Source: Caprella mutica | Lineage: Eukaryota > Arthropoda > Malacostraca > Amphipoda > Caprellidae | Assembly (NCBI GenBank): GCA_947561585.1 | Contig: CANNZV010001031.1 | Location: 62,001 to 126,000, forward strand | Direction: 5' to 3' | Length of the DNA stretch: 64,000 nt | In this document: positions 39,201-49,889 of the stretch, in pieces | Layout: each line of letters begins with the position of its first letter | How positions within the stretch are numbered: position 1 is the first letter of the stretch | Program-made: the position numbers and the translations under genes | The notes under the pieces: generated by a model | Databases searched by the model: none | Seen by the model: the letters and a program-made list of their open reading frames with translations, nothing else | Told to the model about the DNA's origin: nothing

Positions 39201-40233
39201 TACTGTGATACTAGTTACTATTCGTTACTGTGATACTAGTTACTAGTCGTTACTGTGACACTAGTTACTATTCGTTACTGTGATACTAGTTACTAGTCGT
39301 TACTGTGACACTAGTTACTATTCGTTACTGTGATACTAGTTACTATTCGTTACTGTGATACTAGTTACTAGTCGTTACTGTGACACTAGTTACTATTCGT
39401 TACTGTGACACTAGTTACTATTTGTTACTGTGACACTAGTTAGTATTTGTTACTTAGACAATAGTTAGTATTCGTTACTGTGACACTAGTTACTATTCGT
39501 TACTGTGACACTAGTTACTATTTGTTACTGTGACACTAGTTACTATTTGTTACTGTGTCGCTAGTTACTATTCGTTACTATGACACTAGTTACTATTTGT
39601 TACTGTGACAATAGTTAGTATTCGTTACTGTGACACTAGTTACTATTCGTTACTGTGACACTAGTTACTATTTGTTACTGTGACACTAGTTACTATTTGT
39701 TACTGTGTCGCTAGTTACTATTCGTTACTGTGACACTAGTTACTAGTCGTTACTGTAACACTAGTTACTCTTCGTTACTGTGACACTAGTTACTAGTCGT
39801 TACAGTGACACTAGTTACTATTCGTTACTGTGACTCTAGTTACTATTTGTTACTGTGTCGCTAGTTACTATTCGTTACTGTGACACTAGTTACTAGTCGT
39901 TACTGTAACACTAGTTACTATTCGTTACTGTGACACTAGTTACTATTTGTTACTGTGACACTAGTTAGTATTTGTTACTGTGACAATAGTTAGTATTTGT
40001 TACTGTGACACTAGTTACTATTCGTTACTGTGACACTAGTTACTAGTCGTTACTGTAACACTAGTTACTATTCGTTACTTTGACTCTAGTTTTTATTTGT
40101 TACTGTGTCGCTAGTTACTATTCGTCACAGTGACACTAGTTACTAATCGTTACCTCTCTGCAATTCTCTTTCCACACCCTGCGCAATCTTGAGATCCATT
40201 ACTTCTTTCATGCGCCTCAGTCTTCATAGTCAT
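26851..40233 (-). CDS. LIM-only transcription cofactor (LMO/Beadex), 5 coding exons
   Basis: LIM-only proteins have no DNA-binding domain. They act in the nucleus by binding the LIM-interaction domain of Chip/LDB and bHLH complexes, and in flies they antagonise Apterous. The exons join in phase to 293 aa: 40154-40233, 28667-28804, 28213-28338, 27726-27867, 26851-27246. LIM1 (about 17-70) has zinc ligands C17, C20, H38, C41, C44, C47, C67, D70. LIM2 (about 81-134) has C81, C84, H103, C106, C109, C112, C131, D134; all are intact. Residues 163-293 are Gln/Asn/His/Thr-rich without a domain. A good acceptor ends one base before the ATG at 40233, so a 5' non-coding exon must lie upstream (higher coordinates). 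The first intron, about 11.3 kb, is about 93% satellite. Family identity is near certain; orthology to fly Beadex is inferred from the LIM sequences. Confidence 0.95.
27726..27867 (-). CDS. LMO exon 4 (end of LIM2)
   Basis: Encodes residues 116-162, with [20 protein letters not shown]. Acceptor CTCATCTCAG, donor GAG then GTACGC, leaving phase 0. Confidence 0.94.
28213..28338 (-). CDS. LMO exon 3 (first part of LIM2)
   Basis: Encodes residues 74-114, with [18 protein letters not shown] and [13 protein letters not shown]. Acceptor TTCAATTCTCAG, donor AG then GTAAAT. Confidence 0.95.
28667..28804 (-). CDS. LMO exon 2 (bulk of LIM1)
   Basis: Encodes residues 28-72, with [15 protein letters not shown] and LILCRRDYL. 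The acceptor is CTACCTAG and the donor is AG then GTGACC. Phase 2 in, phase 2 out. Confidence 0.95.
29453..29975. repeat. 17 bp minisatellite with a 51 bp trimer, in LMO intron 1
   Basis: Unit GTAACCGATATGACACA. Between about 29460 and 29720 three variants alternate as a 51 bp trimer (GTAACCCAT, GTAACCGAA, GAAACCGAT); the rest is less regular. The same unit, on the opposite strand, forms the array at 55909-56312. Confidence 0.96.
30010..31099. repeat. 34 bp minisatellite, about 32 units, in LMO intron 1
   Basis: Tandem unit containing GTGGCTAGGAAGAATCTTTT followed by TAGTGTACCGTGTA. TTTTTAGTG units dominate the left part; TTTTCAGTG, TTTTCAATG and TTTTTACTG units mix in the right part. Confidence 0.97.
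31075..31153. repeat. Hairpin formed by one inverted 34 bp unit at the array end
   Basis: The last direct units are followed, after about 20 bases, by an inverted copy (ACGGTACACTGAAAAGATTC then TTCTTAGCCACTACACGGTA). This gives a stem of over 30 bp with few mismatches. Confidence 0.85.
31188..40153. repeat. 25 bp satellite, about 359 units, in LMO intron 1
   Basis: Exact 25 bp periodicity over 9 kb; the core is GTTACTGTGACACTAGTTAC followed by TATTC or TATTT. Rare variants mark higher-order duplications. A block at about 33901-37000 recurs at 37001-40100 (shift 3100 bp, 124 units), for example CAAGTTAGTA at 34261 and 37361 and TACTTAGACA at 36351 and 39451. An older 2000 bp (80 unit) shift links about 32.4-33.6 kb with 34.4-35.6 kb. 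The array ends exactly at the donor of LMO exon 1. Confidence 0.98.
40154..40233 (-). CDS. LMO exon 1 (start codon, first half of LIM1 knuckle)
   Basis: Preceded by an acceptor with a strong pyrimidine tract (TTCCTTCTTTTCCAG) and beginning exactly at ATG. It encodes residues 1-26 plus two bases of Arg27, including C17 and C20 of LIM1 (motif [12 protein letters not shown]). The donor, AG then GTAACG, is the first bases of the 25 bp satellite. Confidence 0.93.
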
Positions 40234-40258
40234 CTGGAAAAGAAGGAACAACAATGAG

Positions 40259-40412
40259 TAGGGTTGTGACAATGTGCTTGTAAAATCATAGATATTAGGA
40301 ATATCATAGACGAAATGAAATGGTTCCGAATACCATATACGCTGGTGTAGAACCATTCAATACCGTTAGATTTTCTCCGTCTATATTTAGAAGACATATT
40401 GTCAAAACCCTA
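40259..40412. mobile_element. MITE family B, copy 1
   Basis: About 155 bp foldback with ends AGGGTTGTGACAATGTGCTT and the degraded complement GTCAAAACCCT, flanked by TA. It lies just upstream of LMO exon 1 (in the preceding intron). Copy 2 is at 63090-63263. Confidence 0.75.
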
Positions 40413-41190
40413 GTAATAGGTTATTGTTCACTTAATTTGATGTTAAATATAAAATAATAATTGAAAATTTAAATAATAATCTTAATTAACATAATATATT
40501 AATCTTAATTAACATAATATATTAGTATAGTACATTATAACGCAGTCATAATTATTATAACCAAATTATAAAATATTTTTAAATTCCTATGTACTATTTT
40601 TTTTAAATTATTATTGCAAATATAAGAAATATAAGATATAAAATACAATAAATATAAATATGAAAAATCTTACTAAAACCTAGAAATAGTTAAGGAAGTA
40701 GTTGATTCAATTTGTTGGTTTTTCATTTTCAAAAAATTCATTTTCAAAGGAAATTATACCTAATAGAAGACGAGAAAAAATCCCCCAGTTTAAAATGTTA
40801 TATTATCAGTATATCACTTTTTCGAATTTATGTTAACATTATTAACGAACGAATACATTTATAATGAAAAGGCACTACAATGTTAAGATCTCAACTTAAC
40901 ATGTTAATAATTTAGACTTATTTGTTGTTATTTTAAGTTCAAATTTGCCTGTATTCCATGAATGATAAAATAAATTAAGTAAATTTGCAGAATCCATGAA
41001 ACAATTTTTTTTATCAATAATGTATAGTCACTAAATAGATGAGGTCATAGTGAAGTTATATTGTGTTATAGTGGGTTATAATGACGTTATAGTGTGATAA
41101 TAGTGAGGTTATAGTAAGATTATAGTGAGGTGAAAATAATTACATAGAACACCTAATTAAAATTATTATTTTTAACCTCCGTATAAGTAA
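40413..41190. other. AT-rich spacer or LMO 5' intron
   Basis: No ORF. A short degenerate repeat built around GAGGTTATAGT lies at about 41037-41130. Confidence 0.5.
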
Positions 41191-41199
41191 TTAATCCTC

Positions 41200-41717
41200 C
41201 TAGAAATATATTTTAACATTGAAATTTTAGAACATGTTCATCATTTTAAATATCTAGGCATTTTTATTGACAATTCCCTAGCCTTTTTATCCAATCTATA
41301 ATATATGGAAAATCTTTCAACTCGCTGCTCCAGCCATTGAGAACTATTTTGAACAGTATTTTGAGAATAATTTTACCTGTAAAAAGAGATGTTAATGGTA
41401 GGTTTTACTTGTCAAATAATGATTTATATAGGAATTTAAATTTATTGAAATTTGATAATACTTATGATTATTTTTAAATGAAATTTTTTCGCAATGCCCT
41501 ATTTTTTAATACTGGCATTTTTAATACCTATTTTAGAGAATATATTCAAATCCACTCTTATCAAACCAGATCTACCCATTTTAATGAACATAATTTTAGA
41601 ACTGAAGTAGAAAGCATTTTTATTGTTTATAGTGCTATTCATCTTTTTAACAATGTACCCGATAATTTGAAATGCCCCATGTCAGATTTTGAATTTAAAA
41701 CGAAAAACTTTTCATGA
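41200..41717 (+). pseudogene. LINE (non-LTR retrotransposon) 3' fragment
   Basis: Broken reverse-transcriptase reading frames. About 41235-41290 reads HHFKYLGIFIDNSL, like the FKYLG-D motif downstream of the catalytic core in CR1/Jockey-type LINEs. 41478-41717 reads HSYQTRSTHFN and later AIHLFNNVPDNLK, matching the Y-TRS and IWN-LP landmarks of the C-terminal segment. Stop codons and frame changes separate the pieces. The clade is not determinable. Confidence 0.6.
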
Positions 41718-42780
41718 ATCACCTACTGAATTAAATTCTATAATTAATTACTCAATTTCTGAATTCAATCAAGTAATCGTACAGAAAAAAAAAATCAATT
41801 TTAAATTTCTAAAATTTAATTCATTTTTATTCATTTTTTTATTCTTCTATTTAGGTTCTATGATGGAATAATTATTATATAATATTTGAGGGTTATATTT
41901 ATTTTTTATATATCGATCACCACGCATATTTATTTCATTAAAATCTCCAGGCATTTTACAGTTCTATTTTATATATTTTTATTTTACCGTTTTTAATTAT
42001 GGTGGAGCCACATAGATTATTAAATTGTTTTAAATTATTCGATAAAATGTTAAAATTTCCATACATGATTATATAAATCCCAAGCAACCATGACACATTG
42101 TGCCAACATGGGCACTAGATGGTTAGATGGGCAAGAGATGGCAGACTGAAAATTAGCCTAGAAATTACATGGGGATAATGTGGTTTTCCATTCTCATGGA
42201 ATGTTACCTTGGGAGAAGGTTGGTTCAATGTTGCGAATCCATCCCATTGAATTGTCATATTGGCCCAACCTGATTACTGTATAGCCTATCAATATTATAT
42301 GGCGGAAGTTTTATTAACATATTGGAAAGACCATTTCCTGAAATAGGAAGGACTCAATCAATCGCAATTCATAAAAATGTCTTCAAATTAATATTAAATT
42401 AATAATCGTTCAGCAAAACTATTTTTTTAATACTAAGTTTAAGTGACTAGACGAAGATGATCACAGGAACGATAAAGAGTTAAAGTTTTAGTTTCAAGGT
42501 TCAAAATGTATTGTTTTTAAAGAACACAATTTTAATATAAAGTATAGGTAAATAAGCTATATGATGTGTAAAATGATGACGAAGGGTGAGTGGCACTGAG
42601 TGATTTTATAGCGTGGTTGCCAGATGCTAGTTTCTATGAAGCTTGTCTATTTTTTTAATTAGCTACTGTTAGCTAATTGTGACCATCTTAATACATTTTC
42701 AAAATATTTATATGATAAATTACGAATAGAGGATAATGTGCAATCCTAAGCTGAACAAGTGAACATATTTGTTTCCGGTA
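41718..42780. other. Spacer with minor repeat relic
   Basis: The sequence at about 42081-42310 has phrases (CCAACATGGGCACTAGATGG) reminiscent of the 184 bp dimer at 44118-44510. No gene seen. Confidence 0.4.
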
Positions 42781-42789
42781 TGAGCCTGC

Positions 42790-43766
42790 TTTGTATTTTC
42801 GGTGATACATACATAGTGAAATTTTAAAATTCAGGTAGTTTGTCAGTGCTTTTCGTTGGAGGAGGTATTAGTGTTTTTTTAATTCCCTGCATAAGGAAAT
42901 TCTTCAAAACTGCACCCTGCGGCCTATTCTAAAGTTTAAAATGGTGAGTTGAAGTTTTTAAAATAAACTTATAGTTATTTTAAAGTAATTTTTATAGTGT
43001 ATTCGATATAGTTATTGCCTGCTTCTATAGGTGCAGTACCTAATTAGGTACCGAGCTGAATAATATTTTCTTTAGCCAATGGCTAAATATATGTACCTAG
43101 GGTAATTTTCGACTTATCGACTTATCTTACGGTGTCACTTTTTCTCGATCTTGATAGAAATAAAGTTCTATATTTAGTAACTTGAAGATTAAATGATAAT
43201 AATTTTTCAAACTTGATGGAAAACGTGATAACGTCCGATAACTCGGAACTTACCATGAAATATTAATTTAAATTTGTTTTCAAATATTATAATTTAAATT
43301 TGAAATGCGATACGATTTCTGAAAGTATATAACCACTATCTAGGTATGTGGGCATCTATTATTTAATTTAAAAATAGTTACAGAGATAACCTGTTAGTTA
43401 CAACAAATTTGGATACTCGTACTTCTGTTCATTTCTGATAACTACAAAATTTGCTTGCAAGTATAGTAAATATTTGAATATAGGTAATTAATGTAACTGA
43501 AATAAATAAAGCTATGGAACTCTGCAAGTGATATTGAAAATTGATTAAGTAATTAATATTTTCTTTTTCAGGGTAGAAGAAAAGCTTCAAATTTTGAGAG
43601 GTATAGACGAGGCAGTTACTGCAATAACGGAAGGAGAGATAGAAACAACAGAAAGTGGACGAACCCATAGCCAAGGATGTAACTTATTAGACCTCTCACT
43701 AAATTATTGTATGCTTGTCTTTCTTAGCTATGCAATTCGATTGAGACCATTTCCATAGATAATAAA
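42790..43766 (+). CDS. Possible tiny two-exon gene (33 aa, Arg-rich)
   Basis: An ATG at 42941-42943 (context TTTAAAATG) is followed immediately by GTGAGT. The next strong acceptor is TTCTTTTTCAG, ending at 43571. Joining these gives MGRRKASNFERYRRGSYCNN and 13 more residues to a TAG at 43668-43670; AATAAA follows at 43761. The layout (start codon as last codon of exon 1, short intron of 628 bp, poly(A) signal within 100 bp) resembles small housekeeping genes, but I recognise no family. An alternative exon-2 frame is longer but has no start in exon 1. It could equally be a spliced non-coding RNA. Confidence 0.3.
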
Positions 43767-44117
43767 TTTTGTTTTAATCTCAGAGTTATAGTCAGCTTTT
43801 TATTATAGTCATGTTAGTTGTAATATCATATTTAACTATTCTATACTATATTATAATAACTCTTTATACTTATGATATAAAGCTAGATGTATTGTTTAAT
43901 GTTACTGTTGAATCACCTTTTTAATGGATAGGTTTTTTTAAGTTCGTTCTACTCTTCTGTTGTAACGATCTACGAATAAATAAATGAAAATCTAGAAGAT
44001 GATTTTTATTTGTCTTAATCATTATGATATTCATTTTATTAATAACAATGATCTATTATTAATCTATTCATGGCTTCAAAAGTAATTTATTAAACCGTAT
44101 GATTTATTAATTGTGAC

Positions 44118-44510
44118 CAGATGGGTCCAATATGGTAGTGCCATATTTAGCACATGGAAACCACCTAGTACCAAAGTAATTTCAATATTGGTTGCCAGTG
44201 TTTTTTCGACCCTGGCACCATCATCCTCGGCATCATCTTATACCAAGATGGTTTCAACATTAGTAGCCCATGCTGTCACCATGTGGGCCAAGTTTGTAAA
44301 TGACCACACAGTACCAATGTGGTAGTTTCATGTGTCACATGGAAACCACCTAGTACCAAGTTGATTTCAATACAGCTTGCCAGTTCTTTTACGACCTTGG
44401 CCCCATCAACCTCGACATCATCTTGGGCCAAGATGGTTTCAACATTAGTAGCCCATGCTGTCACCATGTTGGCCCATTTTGCAAATTACCACACAGTACC
44501 AATATGATTT
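44118..44510. repeat. Diverged 184 bp tandem dimer
   Basis: Two copies of a segment containing CACATGGAAACCACCTAGTA (44151 and 44335) and ATGGTTTCAACATTAGTAGC. The plus-strand frames through it are repeat-derived and carry no known domain. Confidence 0.75.
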
Positions 44511-44599
44511 GTCATCAGATTACGGGCTTGAATGGTACCTAGTGCCCACATTGGCCCCATTAACTGTGGTTGCTTGGGATGGGTAGTTCTAATTTGAAT

Positions 44600-45739
44600 A
44601 TGCAAAATTTATAACTGAAACTAATTGATATATCTTTCATTTATATAATAATTTTTTTCCTCGATTCTATATAGGTTATGTGAGTAGAAGATATAATACA
44701 TATAGTCATATACCTTCATTAATATCAATTATTAATAGTATTATCAATTAATTAGTCAATAATATAAGTGATTAACTACACATTTTAATTAAATTGAAAT
44801 GAAAAACTGTACCTACAGGGAAATTCCGAGATATCGATCAATTACACATTTATGAGTATAGAAATTAAAATTTTATAAGTAAACATTAAAAAATTATATT
44901 TATAAAAATATGTAATATCAAAAGTATAATTCAAAAAACTTACGATAATTATAAAACACTCGCTAAATAATTTAACTGGTTAATTATTTTAATTGGTATC
45001 CAGATACCTGCCACCAACTAAAAATACAAGTTGAAATGCTAAATTATTTATATGATCGAAAATGCGGAACTGGTTGATAACTGGGCACTAACCCTATTAC
45101 AGTAAACTCTATAGTAGACAATAATAAGAAGTATGACAAGTATTGCTGTAAACACAAGCCTAATTCACAAATTTAATTCAGTGTAAATAGTATATATCAT
45201 GTACAGTATAATTAGTTTAACGAAATAGTCCATCACTCAACAAGATATTTTTAATTCATGAAAAGGTATATACTCTTCTTATGTTAATAACAAAAATGTT
45301 AACCAGTTTCTCACTTATAACAATTTCAAAATATATGCAATTGTTTGATACGTACTGTATATATTGATTATTATTAATAAGGAGTTGAATAATGAATTAC
45401 TTAAGGCAGGTCAGGAATCACTCAATGATATATTAATCGATGTCACAATATTAAATGAGTTGTCTACGCTTTATCATACTAATATAAATTGCAGTAATTT
45501 GTTATAAGATATAGCAATGACTGTCTGTATTGATCTGTATTGACAAATTGGAAAAAAATGATAAACAATAGTCGGAAAATTACAATTGAAATATATTAAA
45601 AAAATTTCCACTGGAACCATGAATAATAATTGAAGTTTATTCTTTTAACATATTACAAATATTTTTTAAACATTTCAATTATATGTCTATTTCACAGGTA
45701 CGTTTGCAGTCTATTTTTGATAAATATAGTGATATGTGT
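44600..45739. other. AT-rich spacer, no feature seen
   Basis: Very AT-rich; no frame of note and no array. Confidence 0.5.
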
Positions 45740-45905
45740 AGGGTAAGTTACGAATTATCGGTCAGTTCCACATTTTAGTTCATAAATATGAGAAAAAACG
45801 ATAGAATAATAATTTTTTCAATATTTTTTTTTCCTTTATCATTATATCGTTTATTTTTATATGACCGAAGATGGGAAACTGACTGACAATTCGTATCTTA
45901 CCCTT
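45740..45905. mobile_element. Foldback MITE, family A, copy 2
   Basis: The left arm AGGGTAAGTTACGAATTATC is repeated inverted at the right end. It matches 3245-3430 in its arms but has a different AT-rich loop, as expected of independently decayed copies. Confidence 0.75.
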
Positions 45906-47040
45906 TTTTTCAAGGAAGTTGGGGAGGGGGGAGGGGGGTTATATTTGATCAATTAATTCACAATATTTAAATAGTAATTTATTGAGAACCAATTAAGGAA
46001 ATCTCCAAAATATTATTTTTAGAGAATAATTTCAGGATTTACAAATCAAGGATTATTATTCATATTTTTTTCAAATCAGACACAATTCTCAAAATGAAAA
46101 TATTAATTTAGTTATTGCGGAAAATTACTATATAATTTGTTATTATTTATATTTGTTATTATTTATATCTAAAATTCAATTTTATTGAAATTTATTGAGA
46201 CTCTCAAAAATTATACTCGTGTAGTATTTTATTATTTTTAAAAAATTTAAAATGTTTCCGATACCATTGCCCTTTCTAAAATTCATTCTATTTATTCATA
46301 TATAATTATACAGTGTATGTTTTAAACGATTTTCAAACCTATAGAATAAAAATCGATTCAAGCGAAATATTTATAAATATTCATTCAAATATTTAGTCAT
46401 TCATAAAATACAGGTAATTTTAAAATTAGCACTATAAGTACATTTACGTTCAGGATTTAACAATTTTCCGAAGAGGAAACAATTTACATGGATTATAAGT
46501 GAAGATTATTTATATTTACGTAAGTAAATATTTCTAGTTCACGCCCCTATTTCATTCAGGGACGTGAACTATAGAATTTACCTAGACGTATATTGATTAT
46601 AATGAGGATTCTTCTTCATCTTCTTCTTCTTCTTGTTTTTAATTTAAATCTATCGTCATTAAAAAAATAACGAGATAAATTATATGTAGTAAAAATACAA
46701 TTCTATTCAATATTCATGTTTTTTTCATATCTAGAGTAAAGTTTTAATACAATGACTGTATTATTGGCTCACAATCTATAGATTCGAATGATTCTGAACA
46801 GTACGTGATTAGGTCCACTTTCCGAGTACTGAAACTGTCCGGTGATTGAGAGAGGTTATCCGGCATTTGGGACACCTCTAGCAAATATAAGGATTTAAAT
46901 ACAGGGACACCTCAAGATGAGCTTCAAATAATTTTAAAGGTTCTATTATTGGGAATCTTTCGTCATAGTTAGTTAAGGAATTCGTAAAAAATAGTATGTA
47001 GTACCAATAAGATGAACTTCTCGATGAAATCAGGCAGGAA
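45906..47040. other. Spacer with simple CTT run
   Basis: Contains a CTTCTTCAT microsatellite near 46609-46637. No gene. The segment near 46815 (CCACTTTCCGAGTACTG) is shared with the MITE at 48612-48740. Confidence 0.45.
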
Positions 47041-47059
47041 TTTTCTCTACTGCATAGGA

Positions 47060-47700
47060 TATTTTGTAGCAGACACTCAGAAACAATTACAAGGAACTTC
47101 AGGAAGAAGACAGATCAGGTGCATTCTAAGAAGCTTCTTAACCTGTACTTTGTTATAAAGTTATCTTCAATTACTCGTCTGCCACACTACCTCCAAGAAT
47201 TGGAACCCTACTTGCTTTTGGTTTGCATTTTAGTCTGCCGACATTTAAACTTGATTTCATACAATATTTTTTATGCTTTGAAAGATTAGTTCGCAATATT
47301 TCCAAACTGCAGTGTTCTAACTATAATGATTTTACTAAAGAAATTAAAAATGTCAGTTTCAGATATTTTTATTGTTTTAAACCATTTAAAATATTTTCAG
47401 CAGTTGTTAATAAAAATGACCTAACTTTGAAAAACTTTTCGGCCAACAAAAATATTATCATATCTCGTCCCGACAAAGGTATAGAGCTGTGCAGTCATAA
47501 CCAATAGAACTGATTATATAAATAGTATGGAAAAAATAGTCTCTGAACAGAGTAAATTTGAACTAATAACTGAGGACATTAAAAGATATTCTCTTTCTAT
47601 TGAAACTAAAATAAACACTCTCTTAAGAAATGTCAAAAATTTGAAGATGACATCTGATGACCAGTATAATAGTTGTTTTGTGTCGGGCTGAGTTCCAGGG
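47060..47700 (+). pseudogene. Penelope-like retroelement fragment
   Basis: Decayed N-terminal part of a Penelope-like reverse transcriptase. Pieces recognisable in order: KKTDQVHSKKLLNLYF (about 47108), LHF-like HFSLPTFKLDFIQYFLCFE (from 47223), LTLKNFSANKNIIISRPDKG (about 47420-47480), then in another frame DYINSMEKIVSEQSKFELI and DDQYNSCFVSG. These match the usual order leading to the RT core (SRPDKG, then PSGS-PG). At least two frameshifts and a stop break it; the catalytic domain is absent. Confidence 0.7.
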
Positions 47701-47995
47701 GTATTTAATAGTAAGTTGTTTCATAGCAGATGCATCTATTATGAATTAATATCATAGCGAGGTGATAAAAATGAACTTTCACTTTCCGAACACTGTGTGT
47801 GTCCCGTAAAAGTTTTTCAACATGAAACACTTACATGTAAGGCTGTTACAACGGCCAATCTATGTACCATAAAGAAGTCTTTGTAGATAGCAGTGGCCTT
47901 TGTAGGTTTTATTCAGTCGGGAATTAAAACTACGTAGGTTTTCTTTACATAAGAAAAGTATGGCAACTGTTATTTTTAAAGGCTTATTTTTGATA

Positions 47996-48358
47996 CATGT
48001 ACTGACCGTTGTAACAGCTTTACCTGTACATATTCTGGCCGTTGTAACAGCTTTACCTGTACATATTCTGGCCGTTGTAACAGCTTTACCTTTACATATT
48101 CTAGCCGTTGTAACAGCTTTACCTGTGCATAAGCTGGCCGTTGTAACAGCTTTACCTGTACATATTCTGGCCGTTGTAACAGCTTTACCTTTACATATTC
48201 TAGCCGTTGTAACAGCTTTACCTGTGCATAAGCTGGCCGTTGTAACAGCTTTACCTGTACATAGGCTGGTCTTTATACCAACATTTGTAACATCATTACC
48301 CAAAACTTCATTACCGGTTGTAACATCTTACCTATTGATAGGGTGGCCGTTGTAACAA
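47996..48358. repeat. 33 bp minisatellite, about 10 units
   Basis: Tandem unit containing GGCCGTTGTAACAGCTTTAC followed by CTGTACATATTCT. Open frames on both strands follow from the 33 bp (11 codon) unit. A 99 bp composite (three unit variants) recurs. Confidence 0.94.
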
Positions 48359-48611
48359 CATTATACATGTAAAAATTTAGAGTGTAATGAAGAATTTCAT
48401 GGTTTCATATTCTTCTCCTATAATTGTATAGACTTATTTCCCAAAACCATAGATATGTTTAGTTATAAGATAGATGTTAAATATTAAAATTAGGACATTT
48501 CAAACTATATTGCTAATAAAGTTGTTACTGTTGACATTCAAAATACATTGAAGATATTTTTTAATATTAATTCAGTTTAATTGAAGAAGTATATAATAAT
48601 GAAGTAATATA

Positions 48612-48740
48612 TAGGGAACGTCGCATTTCTCGAACACTCACAGTACTCGAAAAGTAACCCACTCAGATCTGTTACAAATGATTTGCCTATCATTACCTGT
48701 GTTAACACCCACTTTCCGAGTACTGCGATGCTCCCCTCGT
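48612..48740. mobile_element. Short MITE
   Basis: Inverted ends: GGGAACGTCGCATTTCTCGA on the left, and on the minus strand GGGGAGCATCGCAGTACTCG from the right. No coding content. Confidence 0.5.
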
Positions 48741-49889
48741 CGTTATTAGGATTCATAAGTAATTAGGATTCATAAATATATTATTTATATTCACTCTGAC
48801 AATATGATGGTAAATTTTATAATCCCATATTAATTACAAAATCCTTAATAACAAATTAAATCCATGATAAACTAAATATTATTAAAAGCTGTTTTAATTA
48901 TTTACCTTCATATAGGCAAATTTCTCCTCTTAAAATCTTCAATTTTTAAAATGATTATTTTTTTATCCAATAAGAAGGTTTTGCACTCGTTTCTTTTAAT
49001 TCATATCATTTTCCATTGAATTGAACACTTGGCTTTTATTCATACGAAAACTAATCGCAAACCACGTGTGGATTCCAATTTCGAGCACTTCGGCACACCC
49101 GTATCTTACGAGGTCCAATTTCCAACTGAAATTACCCTCACTCGATTCGAAACCCTCATGCGACGAAATACTAAAGCCCCGCCCCCTTACAACTGAAGCC
49201 CCGCCCTATTATCACTAAACAACCAATCGTACGCAGTATATTCCAAGTGGCCGAAAGCCAGCTGTGTCATTGGTAGGCATGAAATTAGCGTTAATTTCCC
49301 TTTCGAATAATAAATAGGCTGCAGTAAATTTTATTTTCTTATCAAAATAAAGTTAGTTGCAGCGAATACCTACCTGTAGAGCTGATAAGACCATTCTCTT
49401 ATCTATGACGGGACTTCTCGATGATTTCTGGGGGTCATTTCTCCATTTCGAACAGTTTCAGGTTCTGGACGGAGCCAGCCCCCTTTCCTCTGTAGTTATG
49501 GGGGGGGGGGGGGCTGCAGCCCCCTTATATTATTCTGATACCAATAACTTTGCGTACAGCCATTCGAACAATTATTATCTAATGTTATTGCTTTATATTA
49601 TTTATGTATATTATTATAGATGTTAATAGAGATAATAGAAGTGGATTGTCTATATGTTTATTGTTTTCAAAAGTAATTGTCATTTTTTTAAATTCTAATT
49701 GATAGAGTTAAATAATTATTATTTTCGTTAAGAATTAAAGGTGATGAATTAAGTTTAAAAAAAAATAAATAATAGTTTAAATTTAAGTTTGAATTAATTT
49801 TTTACTACTCGGACCCATATACCATCGTATTTAACTTCAGATTTCAGAAGTAAAAAAGGACAATTTCAATAAAAGATGACCATGCATTT
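48741..49889. other. Spacer with a small GC-box/CCAAT cluster
   Basis: No supported ORF. At about 49173-49233 there are two GCCCCGCCC motifs and a CCAATCG. A G run at 49501-49514 is flanked by complementary C-rich stretches. Confidence 0.4.

Larger units (their letters stand above)
28805..40153 (-). other. LMO intron 1, filled by three tandem arrays
   Basis: Reading with the gene from the donor: 25 bp satellite (about 9 kb), an inverted single unit, a 34 bp array (1.1 kb), a 17 bp array (0.5 kb), then about 650 bp of ordinary AT-rich sequence to the acceptor. The arrays total about 10.6 of 11.35 kb. Confidence 0.9.

Noticed and set aside
43572..43757. 61-codon alternative frame in exon 2 of the small candidate gene
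   Set aside because: It looks more protein-like, but exon 1 has a stop and no ATG in the matching phase, so it lacks a start unless another first exon exists.
44118..44510. Small protein frames on both strands
   Set aside because: They follow the 184 bp diverged dimer, with no start context or domain.
47960..48355. 131-147 codon frames on both strands
   Set aside because: Produced by the 33 bp minisatellite.
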